NCBI GenBank assembly: GCA_002254385.1
Contig: NJDO01000092.1
Coordinates: forward strand, 1 to 7,596
DNA length: 7,596 bases
Reading direction: 5' to 3'
From: Thermoplasmatales archaeon ex4484_6
Lineage (GTDB): Archaea; Thermoplasmatota; Penumbrarchaeia; Penumbrarchaeales; Penumbrarchaeaceae
The notes beneath the pieces are model-generated. The model saw only the letters and a list, made by a program, of their open reading frames with translations, was not told the origin of the DNA and searched no databases. Positions 1-6,204 of this stretch are shown piece after piece. Position 1 is the stretch's first letter. Each line of letters opens with the position of its first letter. Both the position numbers and the translations under genes were made by a program.

Positions 1-1
1 G

Positions 2-1497
2 GCACAGAATGACGGTTCAACTGTAAAGATCTATTACGAGAGCAGGTTGGCAAAGATAAGTCTGGATGAGGAGGGAAAAAAGCTCATTGCAGAGTTGGAC
101 AGGGAGCTGGATCGGGAAGATCTCGCGGAAGCACAGAAGGCAAAGGCCAAATGGACCCAGCTGGAAGCGCTCATAGGAAGCAAGGACCGTATTCGACGGA
201 TCTCGAAGGATATCGTCAACCATTTCGAACAGCGCCAGGAAGTGTTCGAAGGGAAGGGAATGATCGTCACGATGTCGAGACGCATCGCTGCGGACATGTA
301 CGATGAGATAATCGGTATCCGGCCTGAATGGCACAGTGATGAACTGAAAAAGGGAGCTGTCAAGGTTGTCATGACATCCTCATCCTCTGATGGACCGAAG
401 ATGGCAAAACATCATACAACAAAGGAACAAAGGAGAATACATCTGACCTCAAGGAAGCTCTGTCCTTCTATTCCGACAGCGGTGGAAAGGGGGATCCGGC
501 TGTTCTTCAGGAGCAGGCTGTTCGGTTGATGAGGGAGAAACTGGAGATCCTTTCACAGATGCTGTACGGTTTTCCATACAGGGAATATTTCAAGGCAGAC
601 ACATCGACAAGATTATCAATAATTCTCTCTGCGGAAGAATACATCCTTGGACTTGAAAATGGCAGGAAACGCTATATCGACGAGGTTGCTTCACTGTCAA
701 AGGCATTTGCCATCGCGATTCCACACGATGATGCAATGGCTGTCAAGGAAGAAGTTGGGTTCCATCAGGCAGTCAAGGCAAGACTTCTGAAGTTCGATAG
801 TACGGGAAGAGGAAGAACAGACGAGGAGATGGAAACGGCAATTAGACAGGTGATTGACCGTGCACTCGTGACAGATCGGGTAATAGATATATTCGATGCG
901 GCCGGGATCAAGAAACCGGACATTTCCATTCTGTCGGAGGAGTTCCTGCTGGAAGTCAGGAACATGGAACACAAGAACATTGCATTCGAGGTTCTTCAGA
1001 AACTTCTCAATGATGAGATAAGGGCGAGAATGAAGAGGAACCTGGTCCAGAGCAGGACACTCATGGAAATGCTTGAGGATTCCATAAGGAAATATCATAA
1101 CAAGGTCATAACTGCCGTGGAAGTGATAGAGGAACTGATACAGCTCGGAAAAGAGATCACGAAAATGGATAGGGAACCTCGGGAGATGGGGCTGTCGGAA
1201 TATGAATACGCATTCTACACCGCTATCGCGGATAATCAGAGTGCAAGGGAATTGATGCAGAAAGAAACGCTCAAGGAACTGGCGGTTGTTCTGTACCAGA
1301 AAGTGAAACAGAACACATCCATTGACTGGACGATAAAGGAAAGCGTGAGGGCCAAGTTGAAGGTGATAGTCAAGAGGACCTTGAGAAAGTATGGATATCC
1401 TCCTGACATGCAGGCCCTTGCAACGGAGACCGTTCTCAAACAGGCGGAAATGATAGCTGATGAACTTTCCCGAAAGAATGACCCAGTTATTCCATGA
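2..1497 (+). pseudogene. hsdR: Type I restriction endonuclease subunit R (HsdR), C-terminal half, frameshifted with internal deletion
   Basis: HsdR is the motor and nuclease subunit of type I restriction-modification complexes; it cuts unmodified DNA after ATP-driven translocation. The first frame is open from the window edge (codons from position 2) and reads YYESRLAKISL, then GKGMIVTMSRRIAADMYDEI (helicase motif IV region) and HHTTKEQRR, all familiar from HsdR; it ends at a TGA at 527-529. From about 436 the homology moves to another frame (SDLKEALSFYSDSGGKGDPA, MLYGFPYREYF) and continues through the helical C-terminal domain to the TGA at 1495-1497. In intact relatives roughly 70 residues with motif V (TGFD.P) and motif VI (QAIARVNR) separate RR from DLKEAL. 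Here they are absent in all frames, so both the frame and the ATPase core are broken. The N-terminal nuclease domain and any hsdM/hsdS lie outside the window. The TTG at 47 and the TTG/ATG at 526/529 are not real starts. Family assignment is firm; loss of function is inferred and a sequencing or assembly error is the alternative. Confidence 0.88.
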
Positions 1498-4396
1498 ATA
1501 TGGCGGGTTTCAGCGGGAGGGAGCTCCGGGCCTTGTTCATGGGGTCATCCTTCTCCGGGTCGTCCTCCCTGAACACCTCCACATCGCACCCCATCTCCGA
1601 CGAGAGGAATCCGGATATCGAGCGGAGGATATCAAACTCCGAGCGAAGCTCCCCGTATCTCCTCTTCTCCTCGGGTCCCATCTTCACAACATCCCTGGAG
1701 AGCCTGTTCACGAGCTTGGGGATTACCTTCCGGTAGGGGGAGAGCTCCTCCCTTGACATCAGCGGTTTGATGACATCGCCGGGATTTATCCTTCCGTCCC
1801 CTTCCTCGGCCTTCTCGAACAGTGTTTCCAGGAGCTCCCACTTCCATTCACCGGAAGTGTATAGGATAATCCTTTTAGGGTCGATCCCGGTCATCTTTCT
1901 GATGTTTTTGAGATCTTCCAGCAGCAGGGTCACGTACTCTTCCTTCCTGAGCTCCATCTCTGATACCCTATCGGGGGATATGGAGGGCCAGGGTTGAGTG
2001 GATATGAATCCTTTACCCCCTATTCTCTCCCAGATCTCCTCCGCAAGATGGGGTGTGAAGGGCTGAAGCATACGTGCCCATACGCCCAGCATCTCCCTGA
2101 TGACCTCGCTCCGGGCTCCTCCCCTCTTCATGTACCACTTGAGATCGGAGGGAATGGAGAAGTACACGACATTGGAAGCTTCCCTGAGCTTTCCGGACTC
2201 CATTGCCTCTTCCACCTCACGGAGTCTCAGTGCCATCATCGATATCAACCAGTCATCTATCGATGAATGTGAGGTGCCTGAAACGGAGAAGAGCTCCTCC
2301 ACCTGCTCGAATATTTTTTTCATCCTTGATCTGTAGTGGGAAACCGTTTCCTCCATCCATTCGACATCCATCGCGGATGACCCCACATGGCAGTAGTACA
2401 ATCTCATTGCGTCCACGCCGTACTTCTCGATCGCCTCGGGGATCGGCTCGGCCCCTCCCTTGGTCTTGGATATCTTGTCCCCGCCGGACATCGTCACCCA
2501 CCAGTGAACGTAGATCCCTCCGGGCCAGTGTTCCCTGTCGAGCAGGGCCACATGGTTCATGAGGAATACCGGAAAATGGACCGTCTTGTGCTCCTTGCCT
2601 CCCAGGTTGATGTCCAGGGGATACCAGTAAAGGAACTCCTTCCTGCATCTCTCCATCACATCCCTTCTCTCCTTCTCCATCCCGGAAAGGTCTCCCTTCC
2701 CCCTGAAGACGTAGTCGAAGAATGCGTCATCCATCCATTCGACCTTGAGGGAACCGTCATTGATGAACCTTGAAACCGTGTAGTATGTGGGATACAGTGT
2801 GGAATCGGATATGGGCTCAATTATCCATCCCTTCTTGTACGGGAACTCCGTCCCGAGCCACGACCCCCTCCTTATGCAGGCCCTGTCCCCGAACCAGTCG
2901 AGAACCGAGGGCAGGTCCCTCTTGTATTCCTCCGGGGAGATGTTCATATCCTGAACATAGGATTTGGCCCTCTCCGTCCACTCCTCATCGGAATATCTGA
3001 TGAACCACTGGTCCGGGATCCTCTTGATGACCACACTGCTCCCGCATCTGCATATTACCGGTTCGGAGAACTCGTGGAAGACATCGGCCAGACCCATATC
3101 GATGAAATCCACCCTGAGAGTGTCCTTTATCTGGGAGACCCTCAGCCCGGAATAATCCTGGCATAGGTCCATAAGGACACCGGAATGGAACTCCTCCTTG
3201 TAGATGGCCTTCGTTGCCTCCTCCAGCTTCTCGTGATCGTTCTGATCCCTGATACCCATCTCCTGGCAGATCTGGCCGGCGGGATCCTCCGTGTATTCCT
3301 TCCTCGCCTGTATCAGCGTGATCGGTTTCAATCCCAGCACCCTTTCGACATCCAGGCCGAAAGGATTCTTTCCCGCCTTCAATTCCTCCTGAACATCCTT
3401 CAGGGCGATCCAGTCGAATGGGGCATGAGCGGGGACCGACATGACCACTCCCGTTGCCACGGCAGGGTCCACGAATGTTCCGGGAAGGATCGGGACCTCG
3501 AATCCCACCGGTGTCCTGCAGTTCCGGCCGATGAGCTCCTCTCCCTTTATCCTCTCCAGCTCCTCCACCTCCCCTCTCCCGTCCATCTGGTATCTGAGCT
3601 TCTCGAATGCCTGCGGGGAGACTATCCATGTCTCCTCGAGGACCCTGGCCTTGATGTACTCGACCTCTGGATGCAGCCACATGTTGGTGACCCCGAATAC
3701 CGTCTCCGGTCTCAGGGTGGCTGCCGGAAGGACGGTACCGTCCGTCAATCTGAACTTGAGAGCGGTGAACTCCTGTGCTTCCGCATTCCCTCCCTGTGAT
3801 ATGTCCGTCATGGAGGTGTCCACGGCAACGGGGCCGCAGTTGGGGCAGTAGGGAGCGTAATGAGGTTTGGTAACAAGGTATCCGAGATCGTTCAGCCTGT
3901 GGAACTGCCATGTGATGAACCGTTTGTAGCCTTCGGATATCGTTGACATGCAGCGGGAGAAATCCATACCGAAACCGAAGCGCTTCCAGTATTCCTCTAT
4001 GTATACCCCCGAGAAGTATTCTATGAGCTTTTCGACATCTTTGAGCTCGTCGATCCTTTCCGGCGGACAGCCGTTCCTGAGAAGGTATTCGCGGGTCTTG
4101 GGGTCCCCCCTCTCTATCTTCTTGGCAAGGGCAATGGCAGGTATCCCGGAAGCGTGAAATCCCACGGGAAAGAGAACATCGTGCCCCGCTGCCCTCTTGT
4201 ATCTGGTGATGACATCGGCATAGGTGAATCCCCTCATGTGCCCGACATGCAGATACCCCGAGATCCCCGGATAGGCAAAGATGAGGAAGAACTTCCTTTC
4301 GGATCCGCTGTCGGGACCTCCCGGTCTGAAGATGTCTTCCTCTTCCCATCGTTTCTGCCATTTAGCTTCCATTGCGTGAGGATCGTATCCTGCCAT
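1487..4396 (-). CDS. leuS: Leucyl-tRNA synthetase, archaeal type
   Basis: Cytoplasmic class I aminoacyl-tRNA synthetase that charges tRNA-Leu with leucine using ATP and hydrolyses mischarged products. The 969 residues fit the archaeal family (about 930-970). The HIGH motif is HVGH at residues 50-53 (YLHVGHMRGF). A zinc-site pair is likely formed by CPNC at 184-187 and CRC at 449-451. The inserted CP1 editing domain shows the threonine-rich TLRPETVFG near 227 and VMSVPAHAPFDW at 318-329, with the expected editing Asp at 328. Further catalytic-core segments are DQWFIRY (462-468) and the class I loop KISKTK at 641-646, a variant of KMSKS that keeps the second Lys. The helical anticodon-binding region follows, and the protein ends in LPLKPAIFME, a typical archaeal LeuRS C-terminus. 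The ATG at 4396 is supported by an AGGTGG site 8 nt upstream. The stop overlaps the convergent hsdR pseudogene by 11 bp. A long arginine/glycine-rich frame inside it is only a shadow. Confidence 0.97.
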   Translation of the reverse strand: MAGYDPHAMEAKWQKRWEEEDIFRPGGPDSGSERKFFLIFAYPGISGYLHVGHMRGFTYADVITRYKRAAGHDVLFPVGFHASGIPAIALAKKIERGDPKTREYLLRNGCPPERIDELKDVEKLIEYFSGVYIEEYWKRFGFGMDFSRCMSTISEGYKRFITWQFHRLNDLGYLVTKPHYAPYCPNCGPVAVDTSMTDISQGGNAEAQEFTALKFRLTDGTVLPAATLRPETVFGVTNMWLHPEVEYIKARVLEETWIVSPQAFEKLRYQMDGRGEVEELERIKGEELIGRNCRTPVGFEVPILPGTFVDPAVATGVVMSVPAHAPFDWIALKDVQEELKAGKNPFGLDVERVLGLKPITLIQARKEYTEDPAGQICQEMGIRDQNDHEKLEEATKAIYKEEFHSGVLMDLCQDYSGLRVSQIKDTLRVDFIDMGLADVFHEFSEPVICRCGSSVVIKRIPDQWFIRYSDEEWTERAKSYVQDMNISPEEYKRDLPSVLDWFGDRACIRRGSWLGTEFPYKKGWIIEPISDSTLYPTYYTVSRFINDGSLKVEWMDDAFFDYVFRGKGDLSGMEKERRDVMERCRKEFLYWYPLDINLGGKEHKTVHFPVFLMNHVALLDREHWPGGIYVHWWVTMSGGDKISKTKGGAEPIPEAIEKYGVDAMRLYYCHVGSSAMDVEWMEETVSHYRSRMKKIFEQVEELFSVSGTSHSSIDDWLISMMALRLREVEEAMESGKLREASNVVYFSIPSDLKWYMKRGGARSEVIREMLGVWARMLQPFTPHLAEEIWERIGGKGFISTQPWPSISPDRVSEMELRKEEYVTLLLEDLKNIRKMTGIDPKRIILYTSGEWKWELLETLFEKAEEGDGRINPGDVIKPLMSREELSPYRKVIPKLVNRLSRDVVKMGPEEKRRYGELRSEFDILRSISGFLSSEMGCDVEVFREDDPEKDDPMNKARSSLPLKPAIFME

Positions 4397-4404
4397 CTAG
4401 CGAA

Positions 4405-4410
4405 CCACCT
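4405..4410 (-). promoter_or_regulatory. Ribosome binding site of leuS
   Basis: On the minus strand AGGTGG lies 8 nt before the leuS ATG at 4396. AGGTG matches the archaeal 16S anti-Shine-Dalgarno end (complement of AGGTGATC). It supports the chosen start and a leadered leuS transcript. Confidence 0.6.
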
Positions 4411-4452
4411 TTCGGGATGTACCGGCCGAGTGATAGCGGGAAGCACGGATCC

Positions 4453-4468
4453 ATTAATAGGTTTTTTC
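4453..4468 (-). promoter_or_regulatory. Candidate archaeal promoter (BRE + TATA-like box) for leuS
   Basis: Read on the minus strand, a purine-rich GAAAAAAC (4468-4461), as expected of a TFB recognition element, is followed directly by CTATTAAT (4460-4453), a TATA-like box. A start of transcription about 25 nt downstream would fall near 4430. That gives a leader of some 35 nt containing the AGGTGG site. The arrangement suggests leuS is transcribed independently of the genes upstream. This is motif recognition only. Confidence 0.45.
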
Positions 4469-4494
4469 ATCGGATAGGAATACCAGGGTCCACT

Positions 4495-4531
4495 GCATGA
4501 TGTCGTCAGCATGCGGCAGATGAGATATCTC
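4495..4531. repeat. Two adjacent inverted repeats between beta-helix remnant and leuS
   Basis: GCATGATG/CAGCATGC forms an imperfect inverted repeat at 4495-4514 (7 of 8 arm bases pair). The perfect 10-bp palindrome GAGATATCTC lies at 4522-4531. They sit after the stop of the remnant at 4544 and upstream of the leuS promoter. They could be operator sites or weak 3'-end structures. Neither is followed by a clear T-run on the minus strand, so the role is unknown. Confidence 0.3.
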
Positions 4532-4543
4532 GAAAGCTTCCCA

Positions 4544-4954
4544 CTAGTTGTAGGGGCCCATAAGGGGATAATTGTCCACACCGTTGTGGGGAAGGTTCGT
4601 GTCCCCGATCCAGTCCCCGTTCGTATCCTGTCCCTGGTAATCGCTCCAGTAGTTCCCCTTGCCCCATCCGTTATCCCAGGTATTGTTCTGCTCCGTGAAG
4701 CTCATTCCCAGATCAGTGACCTTATCAAATGCCGCGGTGTTACCTATAATGTCATTGAGGTAAAGGGTGTTCCCGCGGGATCCCTGTATCCAGAAAGCGT
4801 AATCATTGTTCTTGATGACATTGTACTTGAAAAGGCTGTTCGAGCAGAGTCCCATTGCAATGCCCCAATAGCTCCCGGATTTGTATACGGGAGCGTTCGA
4901 GGGATACACGGGCCCTTCACAATGCCGGTTTCCGAGACCCGGGTCAATCCTCAC
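4544..4954 (-). pseudogene. C-terminal remnant of a secreted right-handed beta-helix (NosD-like) repeat protein
   Basis: A 136-codon frame with a GTG start at 4954, 11 bp inside the end of nadC. From about residue 20 it reads like the last coils of a parallel beta-helix protein: SLFKYNVIKNNDYAFWIQGS and NTLYLNDIIGN, with spaced Asn and hydrophobic positions. The tail common on archaeal surface proteins follows: NYWSDY (101-106), the calcium-loop-like DTNGDWIGD (110-118) and VDNYPLM (126-132). Full proteins of this kind are usually several hundred residues with an N-terminal signal peptide. Here there is no signal peptide, no membrane segment and only about two coils, so export is unlikely. 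The first 15-20 residues look like read-through of nadC sequence rather than protein homology. I infer a remnant left by a deletion. The alternative is a short expressed protein translationally coupled to nadC. Confidence 0.65.
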
Positions 4955-5834
4955 AGATCTCGATATTCGAATCGTATTCCATCTTGAAGCTCTTGGGAAG
5001 GGCCTTCTGCGTCAAACACCCCATGGATACCACATCGACGTGGGGTGCGTATTTCGCAAGGTTCTCGAGGGTTATGCCGCCGGAAGCTTCCAGGGTCAAG
5101 TTCCTGCCAAGCCTCTCCGCCTCCTCTCGCACCTTTTCCGAGGCTTCCTTAAGCTTCCGCGGGCTCATGTTATCGAACATGATGATATCCGCACCTGCCT
5201 CCACCGCGGCAAGTCCGTGGGAGATGTCCTCCACCTCCACCTCGATCAGCATGTAGGGTCCTCTCAGTTCCCTTATCATATCCACTGCGGCGGCAATCGA
5301 TTCGGCCCCCTCTCCCAGGGCCTTCAGGTGATTGTCCTTTATCATTGCCAGGGAGCTCAGATCGTACCTGTGAGGAAGTGCCCCGCCATCGATCAATGCC
5401 CTTTTCTCGAAAAGATGGAACCCCGGCGTCGTCTTTCTCGTCCCCGCCACCCTTGTCCCGGGGGAAGCTTCCTCCGCTAATCTGGACGCCTCCTGCGCCA
5501 TTGTGGCTATTCCCGACATCCTTGATAGTATGTTCAGGACGGTCCTCTCCACTTTGAATAGGGAGGCAGTGGGTCCCACCGCGGTCATTATCTCGGACCC
5601 TGCTCCACAGAGGGAACCGTCCACTGCTCCCGGTACCCGTTCGAGCCTGCATCCCTCTTCCTCGAAAAGGAACATCGCCGGCACTATGCCGGACAGGACG
5701 CAGTCCTCCTCCGCAGTGATGACTGCTTTCCCTGTCTGATCCGGAAAAAACACTCCTGTTGGGTCTCCGCCACCCGCATCCTGCCAGAGATAGCTTCTGA
5801 GCATTTCCATTTCCTTTGCGGTTAGCTCCATCAT
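4944..5834 (-). CDS. nadC: Quinolinate phosphoribosyltransferase (nicotinate-nucleotide pyrophosphorylase, carboxylating)
   Basis: Cytosolic enzyme of de novo NAD synthesis: quinolinate plus PRPP gives nicotinate mononucleotide, CO2 and pyrophosphate. The 296 residues from the ATG at 5834 compare with the usual 270-290. Signature segments, numbered from that Met, are ERTVLNILSRMSGIAT (about 96-111), GTRKTTPGF with the substrate-binding RKTTPG at 133-138, HR at 155-156, IKDNH with catalytic-site Lys at 166-169, the acidic EVEVED (198-203), MFDNMSP (219-225) and EASGGI (249-254). The open frame extends upstream to a GTG at 6002. Those extra 56 residues look unlike NadC and cross a TATA-like site, so I chose 5834, where ATG ATG are adjacent. 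No Shine-Dalgarno is visible; a TATA-like box about 27 nt upstream would fit a leaderless mRNA. The C-terminus runs about ten residues past the usual end (YDSNIEICED). No nadA or nadB/nadX is next to it. Confidence 0.93.
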   Translation of the reverse strand: MMELTAKEMEMLRSYLWQDAGGGDPTGVFFPDQTGKAVITAEEDCVLSGIVPAMFLFEEEGCRLERVPGAVDGSLCGAGSEIMTAVGPTASLFKVERTVLNILSRMSGIATMAQEASRLAEEASPGTRVAGTRKTTPGFHLFEKRALIDGGALPHRYDLSSLAMIKDNHLKALGEGAESIAAAVDMIRELRGPYMLIEVEVEDISHGLAAVEAGADIIMFDNMSPRKLKEASEKVREEAERLGRNLTLEASGGITLENLAKYAPHVDVVSMGCLTQKALPKSFKMEYDSNIEICED

Positions 5835-5856
5835 AATGGAGTAATGGACAGGGATG

Positions 5857-5866
5857 GAATTAATCC
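5857..5866 (-). promoter_or_regulatory. TATA-like box for leaderless nadC
   Basis: On the minus strand GGATTAATTC is centred about 27 nt before the nadC ATG at 5834, the distance expected when transcription starts at or next to the start codon. No ribosome binding site lies in between. The box is a weak match to the archaeal consensus. Confidence 0.35.
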
Positions 5867-5886
5867 TTCCCCCGTGAATGAACCGG

Positions 5887-5893
5887 AAAAAAA
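5887..5893 (-). terminator. T7 run after structured segment, possible archaeal terminator
   Basis: Seven consecutive T on the minus strand follow CCCACTC, shortly after the closing arm (5910-5901) of the inverted repeat described for 5901-5982. Oligo-T tracts alone can end archaeal transcripts. Here it could end a short RNA started near 5994, or act as an attenuator before nadC. Confidence 0.35.
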
Positions 5894-5900
5894 GAGTGGG

Positions 5901-5982
5901 GCGGGACAGGAACTTACGGGCACGTACACCTCTGTGCTTGAGGTCCAACCTCGCATATGGCACCTGCCTGTCCGCTTCCCGC
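5901..5982 (-). ncRNA. Possible structured RNA or nadC leader
   Basis: The minus strand begins with GCGGGA (5982-5977) and GGACAGG (5973-5967) and ends with CCTGTCCCGC (5910-5901). The end arm can pair with the two start arms in a 10-bp helix carrying a 6-nt bulge. Inside are two small hairpins: GAGGT/ACCTC at 5952-5940 (3-nt loop) and GCAC/GTGC at 5937-5920 (10-nt loop). A TATA box at 6023-6015 would start transcription near 5994, and a T7 run follows at 5893-5887. The span is about tRNA size, but there is no T-loop TTCRA element, so it is not a tRNA. I do not recognise a family. It may be a small RNA gene, a cis-regulatory leader of nadC, or chance pairing. Confidence 0.25.
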
Positions 5983-6014
5983 AGATCTTTCCATTCATCC
6001 ACCTATTTGATGTC

Positions 6015-6023
6015 TATATAAAA
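6015..6023 (-). promoter_or_regulatory. Strong TATA box (TTTTATATA)
   Basis: TTTTATATA on the minus strand is a close match to archaeal box A. Transcription would start near 5994, about 160 nt upstream of the nadC ATG, so it would serve either the structured segment or a long nadC leader. The reverse reading, TATATAAAA, could be a plus-strand promoter, but no convincing plus-strand gene follows. No purine-rich BRE is evident on the minus strand. Confidence 0.5.
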
Positions 6024-6064
6024 GGAACGGTCCTATCATCCCGATGGATATTATTATCTACATA

Positions 6065-6079
6065 CATGAGTGTCTCATG
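6065..6079. repeat. Inverted repeat CATGAG-TGT-CTCATG
   Basis: Perfect 6-bp arms around a 3-nt spacer, about 45 bp upstream (minus-strand sense) of the TATA box at 6015-6023, in an AT-rich intergenic stretch. Its size and place suit a dimeric regulator's operator, but no regulator is encoded nearby and a second copy was not found. Confidence 0.3.
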
Positions 6080-6109
6080 AACGGCCAGATTTTATTATGG
6101 AAATCGAAG

Positions 6110-6132
6110 GATTCTCCACCGAGCGGAGAATC
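6110..6132 (-). other. Hairpin downstream of the glycosyltransferase gene
   Basis: GATTCTCC and GGAGAATC form a perfect 8-bp stem with a 7-nt loop, extendable on the minus strand by a G-T and a C-G pair. It lies about 70 nt after the stop of the glycosyltransferase gene. It may stabilise or mark the 3' end of that transcript. No T-run follows closely, so I do not call it a terminator. Confidence 0.35.
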
Positions 6133-6204
6133 TTACCCAATGACGGCAGGCAGCCTCGGTATTTCGGGCCATTCCTGATGGACATTCCGTTCTCCGCTCA
6201 CTAC

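Noticed and set aside
47..529. A complete 160-residue protein starting at TTG 47
   Set aside because: The frame is open upstream to the window edge with clear HsdR homology before 47, and its last 30 residues are out-of-frame sequence past the deletion.
3185..3799. 204-residue plus-strand ORF inside leuS
   Set aside because: It is an antisense shadow of a well-supported gene, with leucine-rich low-information sequence and no start signal.
2985..4361. 458-codon open frame on the minus strand
   Set aside because: It lies wholly inside leuS in another frame, is rich in Arg and Gly, has no recognisable motif, and leuS homology covers the whole stretch.
5896..5981. A tRNA gene (class II length, closing stem, CCA-like end) on the minus strand upstream of nadC
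   Set aside because: There is no TTCRA T-loop at the right distance from the 3' acceptor strand, no proper anticodon arm (the central hairpin has a 3-nt loop), and the 7th acceptor pair fails.
5835..6002. 56-residue N-terminal extension of NadC from a GTG at 6002
   Set aside because: It has no NadC-like sequence, exceeds the family length, starts upstream of the predicted transcription start, and two ATGs at 5834/5831 fit the normal N-terminus.
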